From Micromonospora sp. CP22 (GTDB lineage Bacteria > Actinomycetota > Actinomycetes > Mycobacteriales > Micromonosporaceae): a stretch of DNA of 64,000 nt. This document shows, one piece after another, positions 25,295 through 32,378 of the stretch; position 1 is the first letter of the stretch; each line of letters opens with the position of its first letter. The translations under genes and the position numbers were made by a program. A model generated the notes under the pieces. That model was not told where the DNA came from. It ran no database searches and saw nothing but the letters and a program-made list of their open reading frames with translations. Location of the stretch: positions 186,001 to 250,000 of the forward strand of contig NZ_VCJO01000004.1 of NCBI RefSeq assembly GCF_009712475.1, given 5' to 3'.

Positions 25295-26062
25295 TCACGC
25301 GGGCGTCCGCATGGTCGCTTCGAGGGCGCGCAGCACGGTGAGTTCCTCGGCGGTGGGCGGTTCACCGGTGCTCAGGTCGTCGGCCACCGCCAGCGGCCAG
25401 CCGGTGGCGTCGTGCACCTGTTCCACCGTGACGCCCGGATGCAGCCGGGTCAGGGTGAGTTCACGGCTGACCGGGTCGGCCTCGAGGACGCCGAGGTCGG
25501 TGATGACGGTGCGAGGTCCGCCGCCGCGCAGTCCGAGCCGGGCCCGGTCGTCGGGGCCGGAGCCGTAGCCGACCGAGGTCACGAAGTCGACGCGTTCGGT
25601 GAAGGTACGTCGGCTCTGCCGGACGATCACCACCACCTCACCGCAGGAGGCGGCGATCTCGGGAGCGCCACCGGCACCGGGCAGCCGCACCTTCGGACCG
25701 GTGTAGTCGCCACCGATGACCGTGGTGTTGATGTTGCCGTAGCGGTCCAGCTGCGCGGCTCCGAGGAAGCCGACGTCGATGCGCCCGGGTTGCAGCCAGT
25801 AGTTGAACACCTCGGGTACCGGGACCACGGCGTCGGCGGTATCGGCGAGGACACCGTCACCGATGGACAGCGGCAGCCGGTCCGGCTTGGCCCCGAGACA
25901 ACCGGACTCGTAGATCAGCACCAGGTTGGGGGCGTGGGTGGCCCGGGCCAGGTTGGCCGCGGTGCTGGGCAGGCCGATCCCGACGAAGCAGGCGGTGCCG
26001 TCGCGTAGTTGTCGGGCGGCGGCCACCGTCATCATCTCGTCCGCCGTGTACTGCTCGCTCAT
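25295..26062 (-). CDS. pcaJ: 3-oxoadipate CoA-transferase beta subunit PcaJ
   Basis: 255 residues of the family I CoA-transferase beta subunit. The catalytic Glu lies in IYESGCLGA (ESG motif), and GGDYTGPKVRLPGAGGAPEI is the CoA-binding Gly-rich region. N-terminus YTADEMMTVAAARQLRDGT is typical. Together with PcaI it transfers CoA from succinyl-CoA to 3-oxoadipate. ATG overlaps the pcaI stop by 4 nt. The thiolase that would follow (PcaF) is not encoded in the window. Confidence 0.94.
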   Translation of the reverse strand: MSEQYTADEMMTVAAARQLRDGTACFVGIGLPSTAANLARATHAPNLVLIYESGCLGAKPDRLPLSIGDGVLADTADAVVPVPEVFNYWLQPGRIDVGFLGAAQLDRYGNINTTVIGGDYTGPKVRLPGAGGAPEIAASCGEVVVIVRQSRRTFTERVDFVTSVGYGSGPDDRARLGLRGGGPRTVITDLGVLEADPVSRELTLTRLHPGVTVEQVHDATGWPLAVADDLSTGEPPTAEELTVLRALEATMRTPA

Positions 26063-26886
26063 GCCCGCCCTCCATCGCGCTCCGGGGTCCGCACGTGCGT
26101 GGCGATCCAGTCCTGGAACGTGTCACGGTCCCGGCTGATCTTGTCCCAGGCCACGTAGAAGGCGTTGTCGCGCACCGAGTAGCCGTGCGCGTACGAGGGA
26201 TGGGCCCCGCCGGGTACGTGCGCCACCGCGCTGACCGCCCAGCCGGGCAGCACGACCTGACCGGCCACCGGGGTCAACTCATCGACGATCTCCTCGACGG
26301 TGACCAGTGACCGGCGGGCGGCCAGCACCGCCTCCTTCTGCACGCCGGTGATGCCCCACATCTGCACATTGCCCGCGCGGTCGGCGCGCTGGGCGTGCAC
26401 CACGGTCACGTCGGGGTTCAGCGCGGGTACCGCGGTCAGGGTCTCCCCGGTGAACGGGCAGTCGATGCTGCGGATGTTGGTGGTGTGCCGGGGCAGGTCG
26501 GTGCCGGTGTAGCCGCGCAACACGGCGAACGGCAGGCCGGAGGCCCCGGCCACGTAGCGGTTGGCCATCCCGGCGTGGCTGTGCTCCTCCAACTCCAGCG
26601 GGGCCGGCCAGGCGTTCTGCACCGCGTCGCGGAAGCGGTGCAGCGATCCCACGCCGGGGTTGCCACCCCAGGAGAAGACCAGGCGGCGGGCGCAGCCGGC
26701 ACCGATGAGCTGGTCGTAGATGACGTCGGGCGTCATCCGCACCAGGGTCAGGTCGCGCCGCCCCTGCCGGATGATCTCGTGTCCGGCAGCGAACGGGATC
26801 AGGTGGGTGAACCCCTCCAGCGCCACCGTGTCGCCGTCCCGGACCAGCTCCGCGACCCCTTCGGCCAGCGAGACGAGCTTCGCCAT
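26059..26886 (-). CDS. pcaI: 3-oxoadipate CoA-transferase alpha subunit PcaI
   Basis: 275 residues, first gene of the pca operon. Family I CoA-transferase alpha subunit features: the start MAKLVSLAEGVAELVRDGDTV, GFTHLIPFAAGHEIIRQGR, and VFSWGGNPGVGSLHRFRDAV. The CoA-contact loop is in ATRR-like VHAQRADRAGNVQMWG. AGGAGG lies 10 nt and GGAGG 3 nt before ATG 26886. Divergent from an IclR-type regulator and pobA; the 317-nt gap between holds candidate palindromic operators. Confidence 0.94.
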   Translation of the reverse strand: MAKLVSLAEGVAELVRDGDTVALEGFTHLIPFAAGHEIIRQGRRDLTLVRMTPDVIYDQLIGAGCARRLVFSWGGNPGVGSLHRFRDAVQNAWPAPLELEEHSHAGMANRYVAGASGLPFAVLRGYTGTDLPRHTTNIRSIDCPFTGETLTAVPALNPDVTVVHAQRADRAGNVQMWGITGVQKEAVLAARRSLVTVEEIVDELTPVAGQVVLPGWAVSAVAHVPGGAHPSYAHGYSVRDNAFYVAWDKISRDRDTFQDWIATHVRTPERDGGRA

Positions 26887-26926
26887 GTGCCTCCCTGCCT
26901 CCTGTGTCGAGCACCCGCCGAGATGT

Positions 26927-26941
26927 GTTCGCTATGCGGAC
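26927..26941. promoter_or_regulatory. Candidate PcaR operator (proximal to pcaI)
   Basis: GTTCGCTATGCGGAC: arms GTTCGC / GCGGAC match in 5 of 6 pairs with a 3-nt spacer. It lies 41-55 nt upstream of the pcaI start. It resembles the GTTCG-centred palindromes bound by the IclR regulators PcaU/PobR of Acinetobacter. Confidence 0.5.
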
Positions 26942-27095
26942 TCACGTACTTATCTCGAACGTAATCCGCCACAGCGGCGTTCGTCAACGCGTAGAGGTCG
27001 GGCGGACGCCCCCCTTCGACGGATCGCGGGAAATGTCGCCGCGAGCCGTTGACGCGAGCCGAGTCCCCGTGCAAATGTCCTAGATGAGAACGCCT

Positions 27096-27110
27096 GTTCG
27101 TCTACCGAAC
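27096..27110. promoter_or_regulatory. Candidate IclR operator (distal)
   Basis: GTTCGTCTACCGAAC: perfect arms GTTCG / CGAAC with a 5-nt spacer. Located between the two divergent promoters of pcaI and the pobR-like gene. May be shared by the PcaR and PobR regulators. Confidence 0.5.
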
Positions 27111-27203
27111 ACGCGTCGCGCACGCTCGGTCCCCGGCCGCCGCGCACCGTCGTACGCGAGCACCGCGCCGGCCGTCCCGTCCGCGACGTGAGGAGGAGCA
27201 CCC

Positions 27204-27254
27204 ATGCCCGACCCCGGTCCGCGCCGCGCCCGGCACGTCGACGACCCCCGCTGA
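27204..27254 (+). CDS. 16-codon leader reading frame with strong ribosome site
   Basis: ATG 27204 sits 5 nt after the best ribosome site in the area (GAGGAGGAG) and reads MPDPGPRRARHVDDPR then stop. The stop is 11 nt before the ATG of the pobR-like gene, which itself has only a weak ribosome site. This arrangement would allow translational coupling or attenuation. Either it is a true leader peptide or it marks an N-terminal start missed through a frame error. Confidence 0.45.
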   Translation: MPDPGPRRARHVDDPR

Positions 27255-27265
27255 GCAGCGCGGAC

Positions 27266-28045
27266 ATGGCGGGCAGGACGGGAACTCCCGGGGCCTCGGT
27301 GACCTCGCGGGTGCTGGCCGTGCTGGGCGCGTTCGACGCCACCCACCCCGCGTTGACCCTCAGCGACATCGCCCGGCGCAGCGGACTACCGCTGGCCACC
27401 ACGCACCGGCTGGTCGCCGAGCTGGTGGCCGGTCGGGCGTTGGCCCGCGCCGCCGACGGCAGGTACACCATCGGCGTACGACTGTGGGAGGCCGGGCTGC
27501 TCTCGCCGCTGCACACCCGGCTGCGTGAGGTGGCACTGCCCTACCTTCAGGAGCTGTACACCGCCGTGCGCGAGAACGTGCACCTCGCCGTCCGCGACGG
27601 CGACGAGGCGCTGTACGTGGAGAAGGTCACCGGGCACCGGTCCGTGCCGACCATCTCCCGGGCCGGTGGACGACTGCCGCTGCACGCCACCGGCGTCGGC
27701 AAGGCGCTGCTCGCGTACGCCCCGCCGGAGGTGCTCGCCGCGCACCTGCGCCGGCCGTTGCGCCGCTGCACCGCGTACACGATCACCGAGCCTGGCCGCC
27801 TGGCCCGCGAGCTGGCCACGGTACGCGAACGCGGCTGGGCGCGGACCCACGAGGAGATGACCCTCGGCTCCTGCTCGGTCGCCGTCCCGGTGCGCGACGC
27901 CACCGGGGCCGTGCTGGCCGCGATCGGCGTGGTCGGGCACAGCCTCGGCACCACGCCGCGCCAGCTGGTGCCGGCGCTGCTGACCGCGGCCGACCGGATC
28001 GCCGCCCGGCTGGCCGATACCCCGCCGGTCGCCGACACCGCCTGA
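27266..28045 (+). CDS. pobR: IclR-family regulator next to pobA (PobR-like)
   Basis: 259 residues: winged helix ALTLSDIARRSGLPLATTHR then the IclR effector domain with LPLHATGVGKALLAYAP and WARTHEEMTLGSCSVAVPV. Transcribed toward pobA and diverging from pcaI. It is a close relative of the IclR protein downstream of vanB (same LRLWEVGSLAP/RLWEAGLLSP and LHATGVG loop), suggesting duplicated regulators for parallel aromatic branches. ATG 27266 has no clear Shine-Dalgarno; a leader frame with a strong one ends 11 nt before it. Assignment as PobR rests on position. Confidence 0.8.
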   Translation: MAGRTGTPGASVTSRVLAVLGAFDATHPALTLSDIARRSGLPLATTHRLVAELVAGRALARAADGRYTIGVRLWEAGLLSPLHTRLREVALPYLQELYTAVRENVHLAVRDGDEALYVEKVTGHRSVPTISRAGGRLPLHATGVGKALLAYAPPEVLAAHLRRPLRRCTAYTITEPGRLARELATVRERGWARTHEEMTLGSCSVAVPVRDATGAVLAAIGVVGHSLGTTPRQLVPALLTAADRIAARLADTPPVADTA

Positions 28046-28061
28046 CCCTCCCGAGCCGGGC

Positions 28062-28076
28062 TTCCACTGGGTGGAA
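28062..28076. promoter_or_regulatory. Candidate operator upstream of pobA
   Basis: TTCCAC TGG GTGGAA, a perfect 6-bp palindrome with a 3-nt spacer, 92-106 nt before the pobA ATG. A near identical one (TTTCAC TCA GTGAAA) precedes vanA at 42311-42325, and both are followed by ACCGG or CCGG. The arms differ by a symmetric T:A to C:G change. Confidence 0.6.
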
Positions 28077-28167
28077 ACCGGCAGCGGCGGCCCGGGGCCG
28101 CAACGGGCAGGCTGGCGACCGGGCGACAATGTCGCCCCCACCCACCATCGGCGACGAGGAGGCACGG

Positions 28168-29337
28168 ATGCGTACCCAGGTCGGCATCGTCGGAGCGGGA
28201 CCGGCCGGTCTCATGCTGTCGCACCTGCTGCACCGGCACGGGATCGACTCGGTGGTCGTCGAGAGCCGCAGCCGGGAGTACGTGGAGCACCGGCTGCGCG
28301 CGGGCGTGCTCGAACAGGGCTCGGTCGACCTGCTGCGGGAGACCGGGCTGGGGGCGCGTCTGGACCGGGAGGGCATGCGGCACGAGGGCATCGAGCTGCG
28401 CTTCGACGGCGAGTCGCACCGGGTGCCGATGACCGAGCTGACCGGCCGGGCGATCACCGTGTACGGCCAGCAGGAAGTGGTCAAGGACATGATCGCCGCA
28501 CGGCTGGCGGCGGGCGGGACGATCCTGTTCGAGGCACCGGCCGAGCGCCTGTCCGGGCTGGACTCCGCTCCGGTGATCCACTTCAGTCGGCAGGGTCGCC
28601 GCGAGGAACTGCACTGTGACTTCGTGGTCGGCTGCGACGGCTACCACGGGGTGAGCCGCCCGACCGTGCCCGACGGGGTGCTGACCACCTACGAGCGCAC
28701 CTACCCGTTCGCCTGGCTGGGCGTCCTCGCCGCCGCCCCGCCCGCGGTGGAGGAGCTGATCTACGCCCACCACGAGCGCGGCTTCGCCCTCTACAGCATG
28801 CGCTCGCCCCAGATCTCCCGGCTCTACCTCCAGGTCCCGGCCGACGAGGACATCGCCGACTGGCCGGACGAGCGGATCTGGGCCGAGCTGCGTACCCGGT
28901 TGGAGACGGTGCCGAACTGGACGCTCAACGAGGGTCCGGTGCTGGAGAAGTCGATCACTCCGCTGCGCAGCCTGGTGGTCGAGCCGATGCAGTGGCAACG
29001 GCTCTACCTGGCCGGCGACGCGGTGCACATCGTGCCGCCGACCGGCGCCAAGGGGATGAACCTGGCGCTGGCGGACGTCAAGCTGCTCGGTGCCGCCTTC
29101 GCCGCCTGGTACGCCGACGGCAGCACGCACCTGCTGGACGACTACTCGCGTACGGCGCTGCGGCGGGTGTGGCGGGCGCAGCAGTTCTCCTGGTGGATGA
29201 CCTCGATGCTGCACCGGCTCAACGCCGACGACCCGTACGAGGCGAAGCTCCAGTCGTCGACCCTGCGCTACGTCACCACCTCCCGGGCGTACGCGACGAG
29301 CCTCGCCGAGAACTACGTCGGCCTACCCGAGGTGTGA
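28168..29337 (+). CDS. pobA: 4-hydroxybenzoate 3-monooxygenase PobA
   Basis: 389 residues of the flavoprotein aromatic hydroxylase family. FAD-binding GxGxxG (VGIVGAGPAGLML), the DG fingerprint VVGCDGYHGVSR, and the FAD ribityl motif GDAVHIVPPTGAKGMNLAL are intact. Hydroxylates 4-hydroxybenzoate at C3 using NAD(P)H and O2, giving protocatechuate for PcaGH. ATG 28168 follows GAGGAGG by 7 nt. It is the only gene downstream of the pobR-like regulator and ends at a strong hairpin that also forms part of a repeated element. Confidence 0.95.
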   Translation: MRTQVGIVGAGPAGLMLSHLLHRHGIDSVVVESRSREYVEHRLRAGVLEQGSVDLLRETGLGARLDREGMRHEGIELRFDGESHRVPMTELTGRAITVYGQQEVVKDMIAARLAAGGTILFEAPAERLSGLDSAPVIHFSRQGRREELHCDFVVGCDGYHGVSRPTVPDGVLTTYERTYPFAWLGVLAAAPPAVEELIYAHHERGFALYSMRSPQISRLYLQVPADEDIADWPDERIWAELRTRLETVPNWTLNEGPVLEKSITPLRSLVVEPMQWQRLYLAGDAVHIVPPTGAKGMNLALADVKLLGAAFAAWYADGSTHLLDDYSRTALRRVWRAQQFSWWMTSMLHRLNADDPYEAKLQSSTLRYVTTSRAYATSLAENYVGLPEV

Positions 29338-29351
29338 CCGTCCCGTCCCGC

Positions 29352-29400
29352 AGACCTTGGACGATTCCCGTTCGGCGCTAACCGGAATTGTCCAAGGTCT
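29352..29400. repeat. Palindromic repeat element, copy 1
   Basis: A 49-nt palindrome (stem about 21 bp with one G-T wobble and a few mismatches, small loop). It is 34/49 identical to a second copy at 30396-30444, in the same orientation, and the two differ by compensatory base changes within the stem. It doubles as a bidirectional terminator candidate after pobA and contains the C-terminal codons of the convergent DUF559 gene. Confidence 0.7.
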
Positions 29401-30358
29401 CGGTGTCTCCGGGGTTCGGTCGCCAACCGGCGGCCAGGAGTGCGCGTCGGACGGTGTCGGCCACCTGCTCGGGGTGCGCCCGCACCAGCCAGGCGGGAAA
29501 CCGCAGGATCCGGTCGCCGGCCGTCCACACGTCGTTCTGTCGCCGCATGTCCGCCGCCCACTGGCGTACGTCCATGTGGTGTGCGCCGTCGATCTCCGCG
29601 TGCACTCCCCACTCCCGCCAGTACGCGTCCAGCCAGCGCGTCCGGCCCGCCGCGTCGGTGCGTCGTTGTTGCAGGTCGGGCCGGGGCAGACCGGCCCGGC
29701 GACAGAGCCGGACGAAGTCGATCTCACTCAGCGCCTGCGCCCCGCCGGCGATGTCGTCGACGGTCTGCCGGATCAACCGCCGTCGGGGCGCGCGAGGCAG
29801 CACCTCCAGCACCGCCGCCAACTCCTGCGGCGACACCCGCCGCTGCTGGCACCCGGCGGCGAGCATCTCCTGCGCCACCCGTGGCGAGGACGCCCACCCG
29901 GCGGCGTCGACCAGCGCTCGCGCGGTGGTGGTCCGGGGCGGGCGGCCGACCTGGAGATGTGCGGCGGGCAGGACCGACGTGCGGTGCAGCACGACAGCGG
30001 CCATGTCGATCGGCAACCTGCGCAGCGTCGTCCGACCGGGCCGCCGGGCCGCCGGCACGAGCACGTGCAGGGGCTCGGGCCGCAGGCCGCGTACTCCGGC
30101 CTCGGCGGCTGCCGTGGCACCCGCGAGGACGGCACCCGCACCGGCGACGAGGACCGCCACCCACAACTGCTGATCGCGGGTCAGTCGCCCGTTGCCCGCC
30201 AGCAGCAGACCGCGACTGATCGAGCGCCACCGCCCGGAGCGGACCAGCCCGCGTACGGTGCCGTCGGTCAGCACGGTGCGGGCCTGCGCGCTGGTGAGCA
30301 CGCCGGCCTGTTCGAAGGCCAGCCACTCCAGCGCCCCGGCCGCGTCATCGGGAACCAT
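29378..30358 (-). CDS. AbiEi-like N-domain / DUF559 nuclease-like protein
   Basis: About 326 residues. N-terminal 60 residues: a winged-helix-like region (LEWLAFEQAGVLTSAQARTVL ... VRSGRWRSISRGLLL) resembling AbiEi antitoxin-type domains. C-terminal region: a Vsr/DUF559 PD-(D/E)XK-like core, VHAEIDGAHH with RQNDVWTAGDRILRFPAWLVRAHPEQV. Family members are abundant in actinobacteria and their role is not settled. The last codons lie inside a palindromic repeat and the upstream promoter side is bounded by a second copy. ATG 30358 chosen by family fit; GTG 30394 is alternative. Neither has a good ribosome site. Confidence 0.7.
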   Translation of the reverse strand: MVPDDAAGALEWLAFEQAGVLTSAQARTVLTDGTVRGLVRSGRWRSISRGLLLAGNGRLTRDQQLWVAVLVAGAGAVLAGATAAAEAGVRGLRPEPLHVLVPAARRPGRTTLRRLPIDMAAVVLHRTSVLPAAHLQVGRPPRTTTARALVDAAGWASSPRVAQEMLAAGCQQRRVSPQELAAVLEVLPRAPRRRLIRQTVDDIAGGAQALSEIDFVRLCRRAGLPRPDLQQRRTDAAGRTRWLDAYWREWGVHAEIDGAHHMDVRQWAADMRRQNDVWTAGDRILRFPAWLVRAHPEQVADTVRRALLAAGWRPNPGDTETLDNSG

Positions 30359-30395
30359 CCGTCGACTGTGGGCGGCGACCACCGGCCACACCACC

Positions 30396-30444
30396 AGATC
30401 ATGGACAGTTGTCGTTACGCGCTAACGGCAACTGTCCAAGAATG
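30396..30444. repeat. Palindromic repeat element, copy 2
   Basis: A 49-nt palindrome with a 15-bp stem (one T-G wobble) and a 5-nt loop CGCGC, core GGACAGTTG...CAACTGTCC. Same orientation as copy 1 at 29352-29400. Lies upstream of the DUF559 gene and downstream of the GNAT gene, so its outer arms could serve as a terminator for the GNAT transcript. Confidence 0.7.
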
Positions 30445-30459
30445 TGCGACCTTCAGGGC

Positions 30460-30957
30460 TCAGAGCAGCTTTGGGCTCCGGCGTTCGAGCAGGACGACGT
30501 CGCGCCAGCGGCCGTGGTGCCGGCCCACCCGCTCGCGGGTGCCGATCACCCGGAAACCGGCCCGCCGATGCAGAGCGAGGCTGGCGGTGTTCTCCGGGAA
30601 CACCCCGGACTGGATGGTCCAGATGCCTGCCGCCTCGGTCGACTCGATCAGCGCGTCGAGCAGCAGCCGGGCCACCCCCCGGCCCTGGGCGGCCGGGTCG
30701 ACGTAGACGGAATGCTCCACCACCCCGGCGTAGACCGTGCGGGTGGAGGTCGGCGACACGGCGATCCAACCGACGACCGTCCCGGCTGCGTCCACCGCCA
30801 CCAGACGGTGCGCCGCCAGCCGACCGGCGTCGAAGTCGGCCCACGACGGCGCGACGGTCTCGAAGCTGGCGTTCCCGCTGTCCAGCCCCGCCTGGTAGAT
30901 CTCCAGCACCCGGTCGGCGTCGTCGGCCGTCATCGGCCGCAGCCGCACATCCGCCAC
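30460..30957 (-). CDS. GNAT N-acetyltransferase (phosphinothricin-type)
   Basis: About 165 residues of the GNAT fold, close to the phosphinothricin/methionine sulfoximine N-acetyltransferase subgroup: RPMTADDADRVLEIYQ start, SFETVAPSWADF, VEHSVYVDPAAQGRGVARLLL (acetyl-CoA motif A with QGRGVA) and SLALHRRAGFRVIGTRERVGR followed by WRDVVLLER. I start it at GTG 30957, with CGGAG 8 nt upstream. The same frame continues upstream into a ligase remnant, so an automatic call may show one long fused protein; I think the two parts are separate. Substrate unproven. Confidence 0.82.
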   Translation of the reverse strand: MADVRLRPMTADDADRVLEIYQAGLDSGNASFETVAPSWADFDAGRLAAHRLVAVDAAGTVVGWIAVSPTSTRTVYAGVVEHSVYVDPAAQGRGVARLLLDALIESTEAAGIWTIQSGVFPENTASLALHRRAGFRVIGTRERVGRHHGRWRDVVLLERRSPKLL

Positions 30958-31917
30958 CAGACGACTCCGTTCCCTCACCACCGGGACCGGGTGCACCCGG
31001 CGTTGCCCATCATGACACCAGCGGCCCCGGGAGCGGGGCTGGCGGGAGGCGCGCGAAGCGCCGCCGGTGGGCGTGGGTACGGTGCGGCTCTGCTCCTGGC
31101 CGGCCACGTCGACGGTGGTGTCGAAGACGGTCGTGAAGCGCTGCCCCAGAGACGGCGGCAACGGTGCCCTGCTGATGCAGCGACGCAGCCGGGGCAGCAC
31201 GTCGCGCCCGCGCGCCGCGTCGAGCAGCGCCGCGTACATCGCCGAGGTGCCGTGGAAGACGGTGACCTCCTCCCGGAGCATGAGGTCCAGCGCCGCCGGG
31301 CCGGTGAAGCGGCTCAGCAGCACCAGCGTCGCCCCCGCCCGGAAGGTGCCGGTCAACGCGACGGCCTGGCCGAACCGGCCACTCAGCGGCAGACAGCCGA
31401 GCACCACGTCGCTGCTGTCCGGGGCCAGGTCGGGCCGGTGGGCCGGTTCCGCGACGGTGCCCGCGAACGCGGCTGGCTCGCCGGGGACGTCACCGAGGTC
31501 CTCCAACCGGGGCACCTCCGACGGGCCCCGCATCGGGCCGACCGTGAGCAGTGGGACACCGGCCCGGGCGCTGAGCCGCCGCCCGGCGGCCAGCTGCGAG
31601 GTGTGGCAGACCAGCAGTCGGGCGTCGCGGGCCAGGTGGACGGCCTGCGGCGCGACCGGCACACCGACCGGCACGGCGACGGCACCGGCGGCGAGGGCAC
31701 CGAAGTAGACCCGGGGAAAGTCCACCACGTTCGGCGCGAGCAGGGCCACCCTGTCGCCGTCGCGCACCCCGGCGGCCCGCAGGCCGGTGCCGTAGCAGCG
31801 GGCCTCCAACCACAGTTCGGCGTACGTGACGCGGGCCCGCCCGTCGACGACAGCGACGGTGTCGGCGTGCCGATAGGCGGATCCGGCCAGTACGGTCGCC
31901 GGGGAGAGCGCGGTCAT
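30958..31917 (-). pseudogene. Decayed acyl-CoA ligase (AMP-binding) fragment
   Basis: An N-terminal AMP-dependent acyl-CoA ligase fragment starting MTALSPATVLAGSAYRHADT. Homology runs to about residue 270 and then stops in Arg/Pro-rich sequence. The P-loop motif (YTSGTTGxPKG) is absent: the sequence jumps from LAPD to SDVVLGCLPLS, an apparent in-frame loss of about 40 residues, and FHSFGQ is altered to SGRFGQ. The whole C-terminal domain is missing. The start overlaps the MaoC stop by 4 nt, so it was the last gene of the acyl-CoA dehydrogenase operon. The frame stays open into the GNAT gene. Confidence 0.75.
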
Positions 31918-32378
31918 CGCGGTGCGTCCACGTACAGGCGGCTCACCGTCTCGGCCACGCAGACCGGCTTGCCGCCGCCGTCACCGTCCACGGTCACCGT
32001 GGTGACCAGTTGCGCGCCGCCCTCGAACGGGCTCACCTGGTCGATCGTGGCGACGACCCGCACCGAGGTGCCGACGCGTACCGGTGCGGGGAAGCGGACC
32101 CGGTTGAGGCCGTAGTTGACCCCCATCCGCACCCCGTCGACCCGGTACAGGCGGCCGACCAGCGCGGGCAGCAGGGCGAGCGTCAGGTAGCCGTGGGCGA
32201 TGGTGCCGCCGTACGGCCCGGCCGCCGCCCGCTCCTGGTCGAGGTGGATCCACTGGTGGTCGTCGGTGGCGTCGGCGAACAGGTCGACCCGGCGCTGGTC
32301 GATGGGAAACCACGCGCCTGGGCCGAGACGCTCGCCGACCGCGCCGGCCAACTCGTCGAGGCTGGCGAAACTCCTCAT
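31914..32378 (-). CDS. MaoC-like (R)-enoyl-CoA hydratase
   Basis: 154 residues, hotdog-fold hydratase. The catalytic motif is FADATDDHQWIHLDQERA (Asp and His for water addition), followed by GTIAHGYLTLALLPAL and a terminal VAETVSRLY. It is close in sequence to the CouM-like hydratase at 47857-48309 (FADATDDHQWIHVDPERA). Acts after an acyl-CoA dehydrogenase. ATG 32378 overlaps the upstream dehydrogenase stop by 4 nt. Third in an operon of two acyl-CoA dehydrogenases, MaoC and a decayed ligase. Confidence 0.88.
   Translation of the reverse strand: MRSFASLDELAGAVGERLGPGAWFPIDQRRVDLFADATDDHQWIHLDQERAAAGPYGGTIAHGYLTLALLPALVGRLYRVDGVRMGVNYGLNRVRFPAPVRVGTSVRVVATIDQVSPFEGGAQLVTTVTVDGDGGGKPVCVAETVSRLYVDAPR

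Larger units (their letters stand above)
26887..27203. other. Divergent pca/pob control region
   Basis: A 317-nt gap between divergent pcaI and the pobR-like gene with no long reading frame of its own. It holds two 15-nt palindromes (26927-26941 and 27096-27110, listed separately), CGAACG (26956-26961) opposite CGTTCG (26978-26983), and GAAC/GTTC arms at 27088-27099. It is noticeably less GC-rich than the flanking genes, as expected of a promoter. Confidence 0.5.

Noticed and set aside
30460..31917. One 485-residue ligase-acetyltransferase fusion
   Set aside because: The ligase part lacks its catalytic motif and C-terminus, and the GNAT part has its own start with a ribosome site; a read-through frame is more likely.
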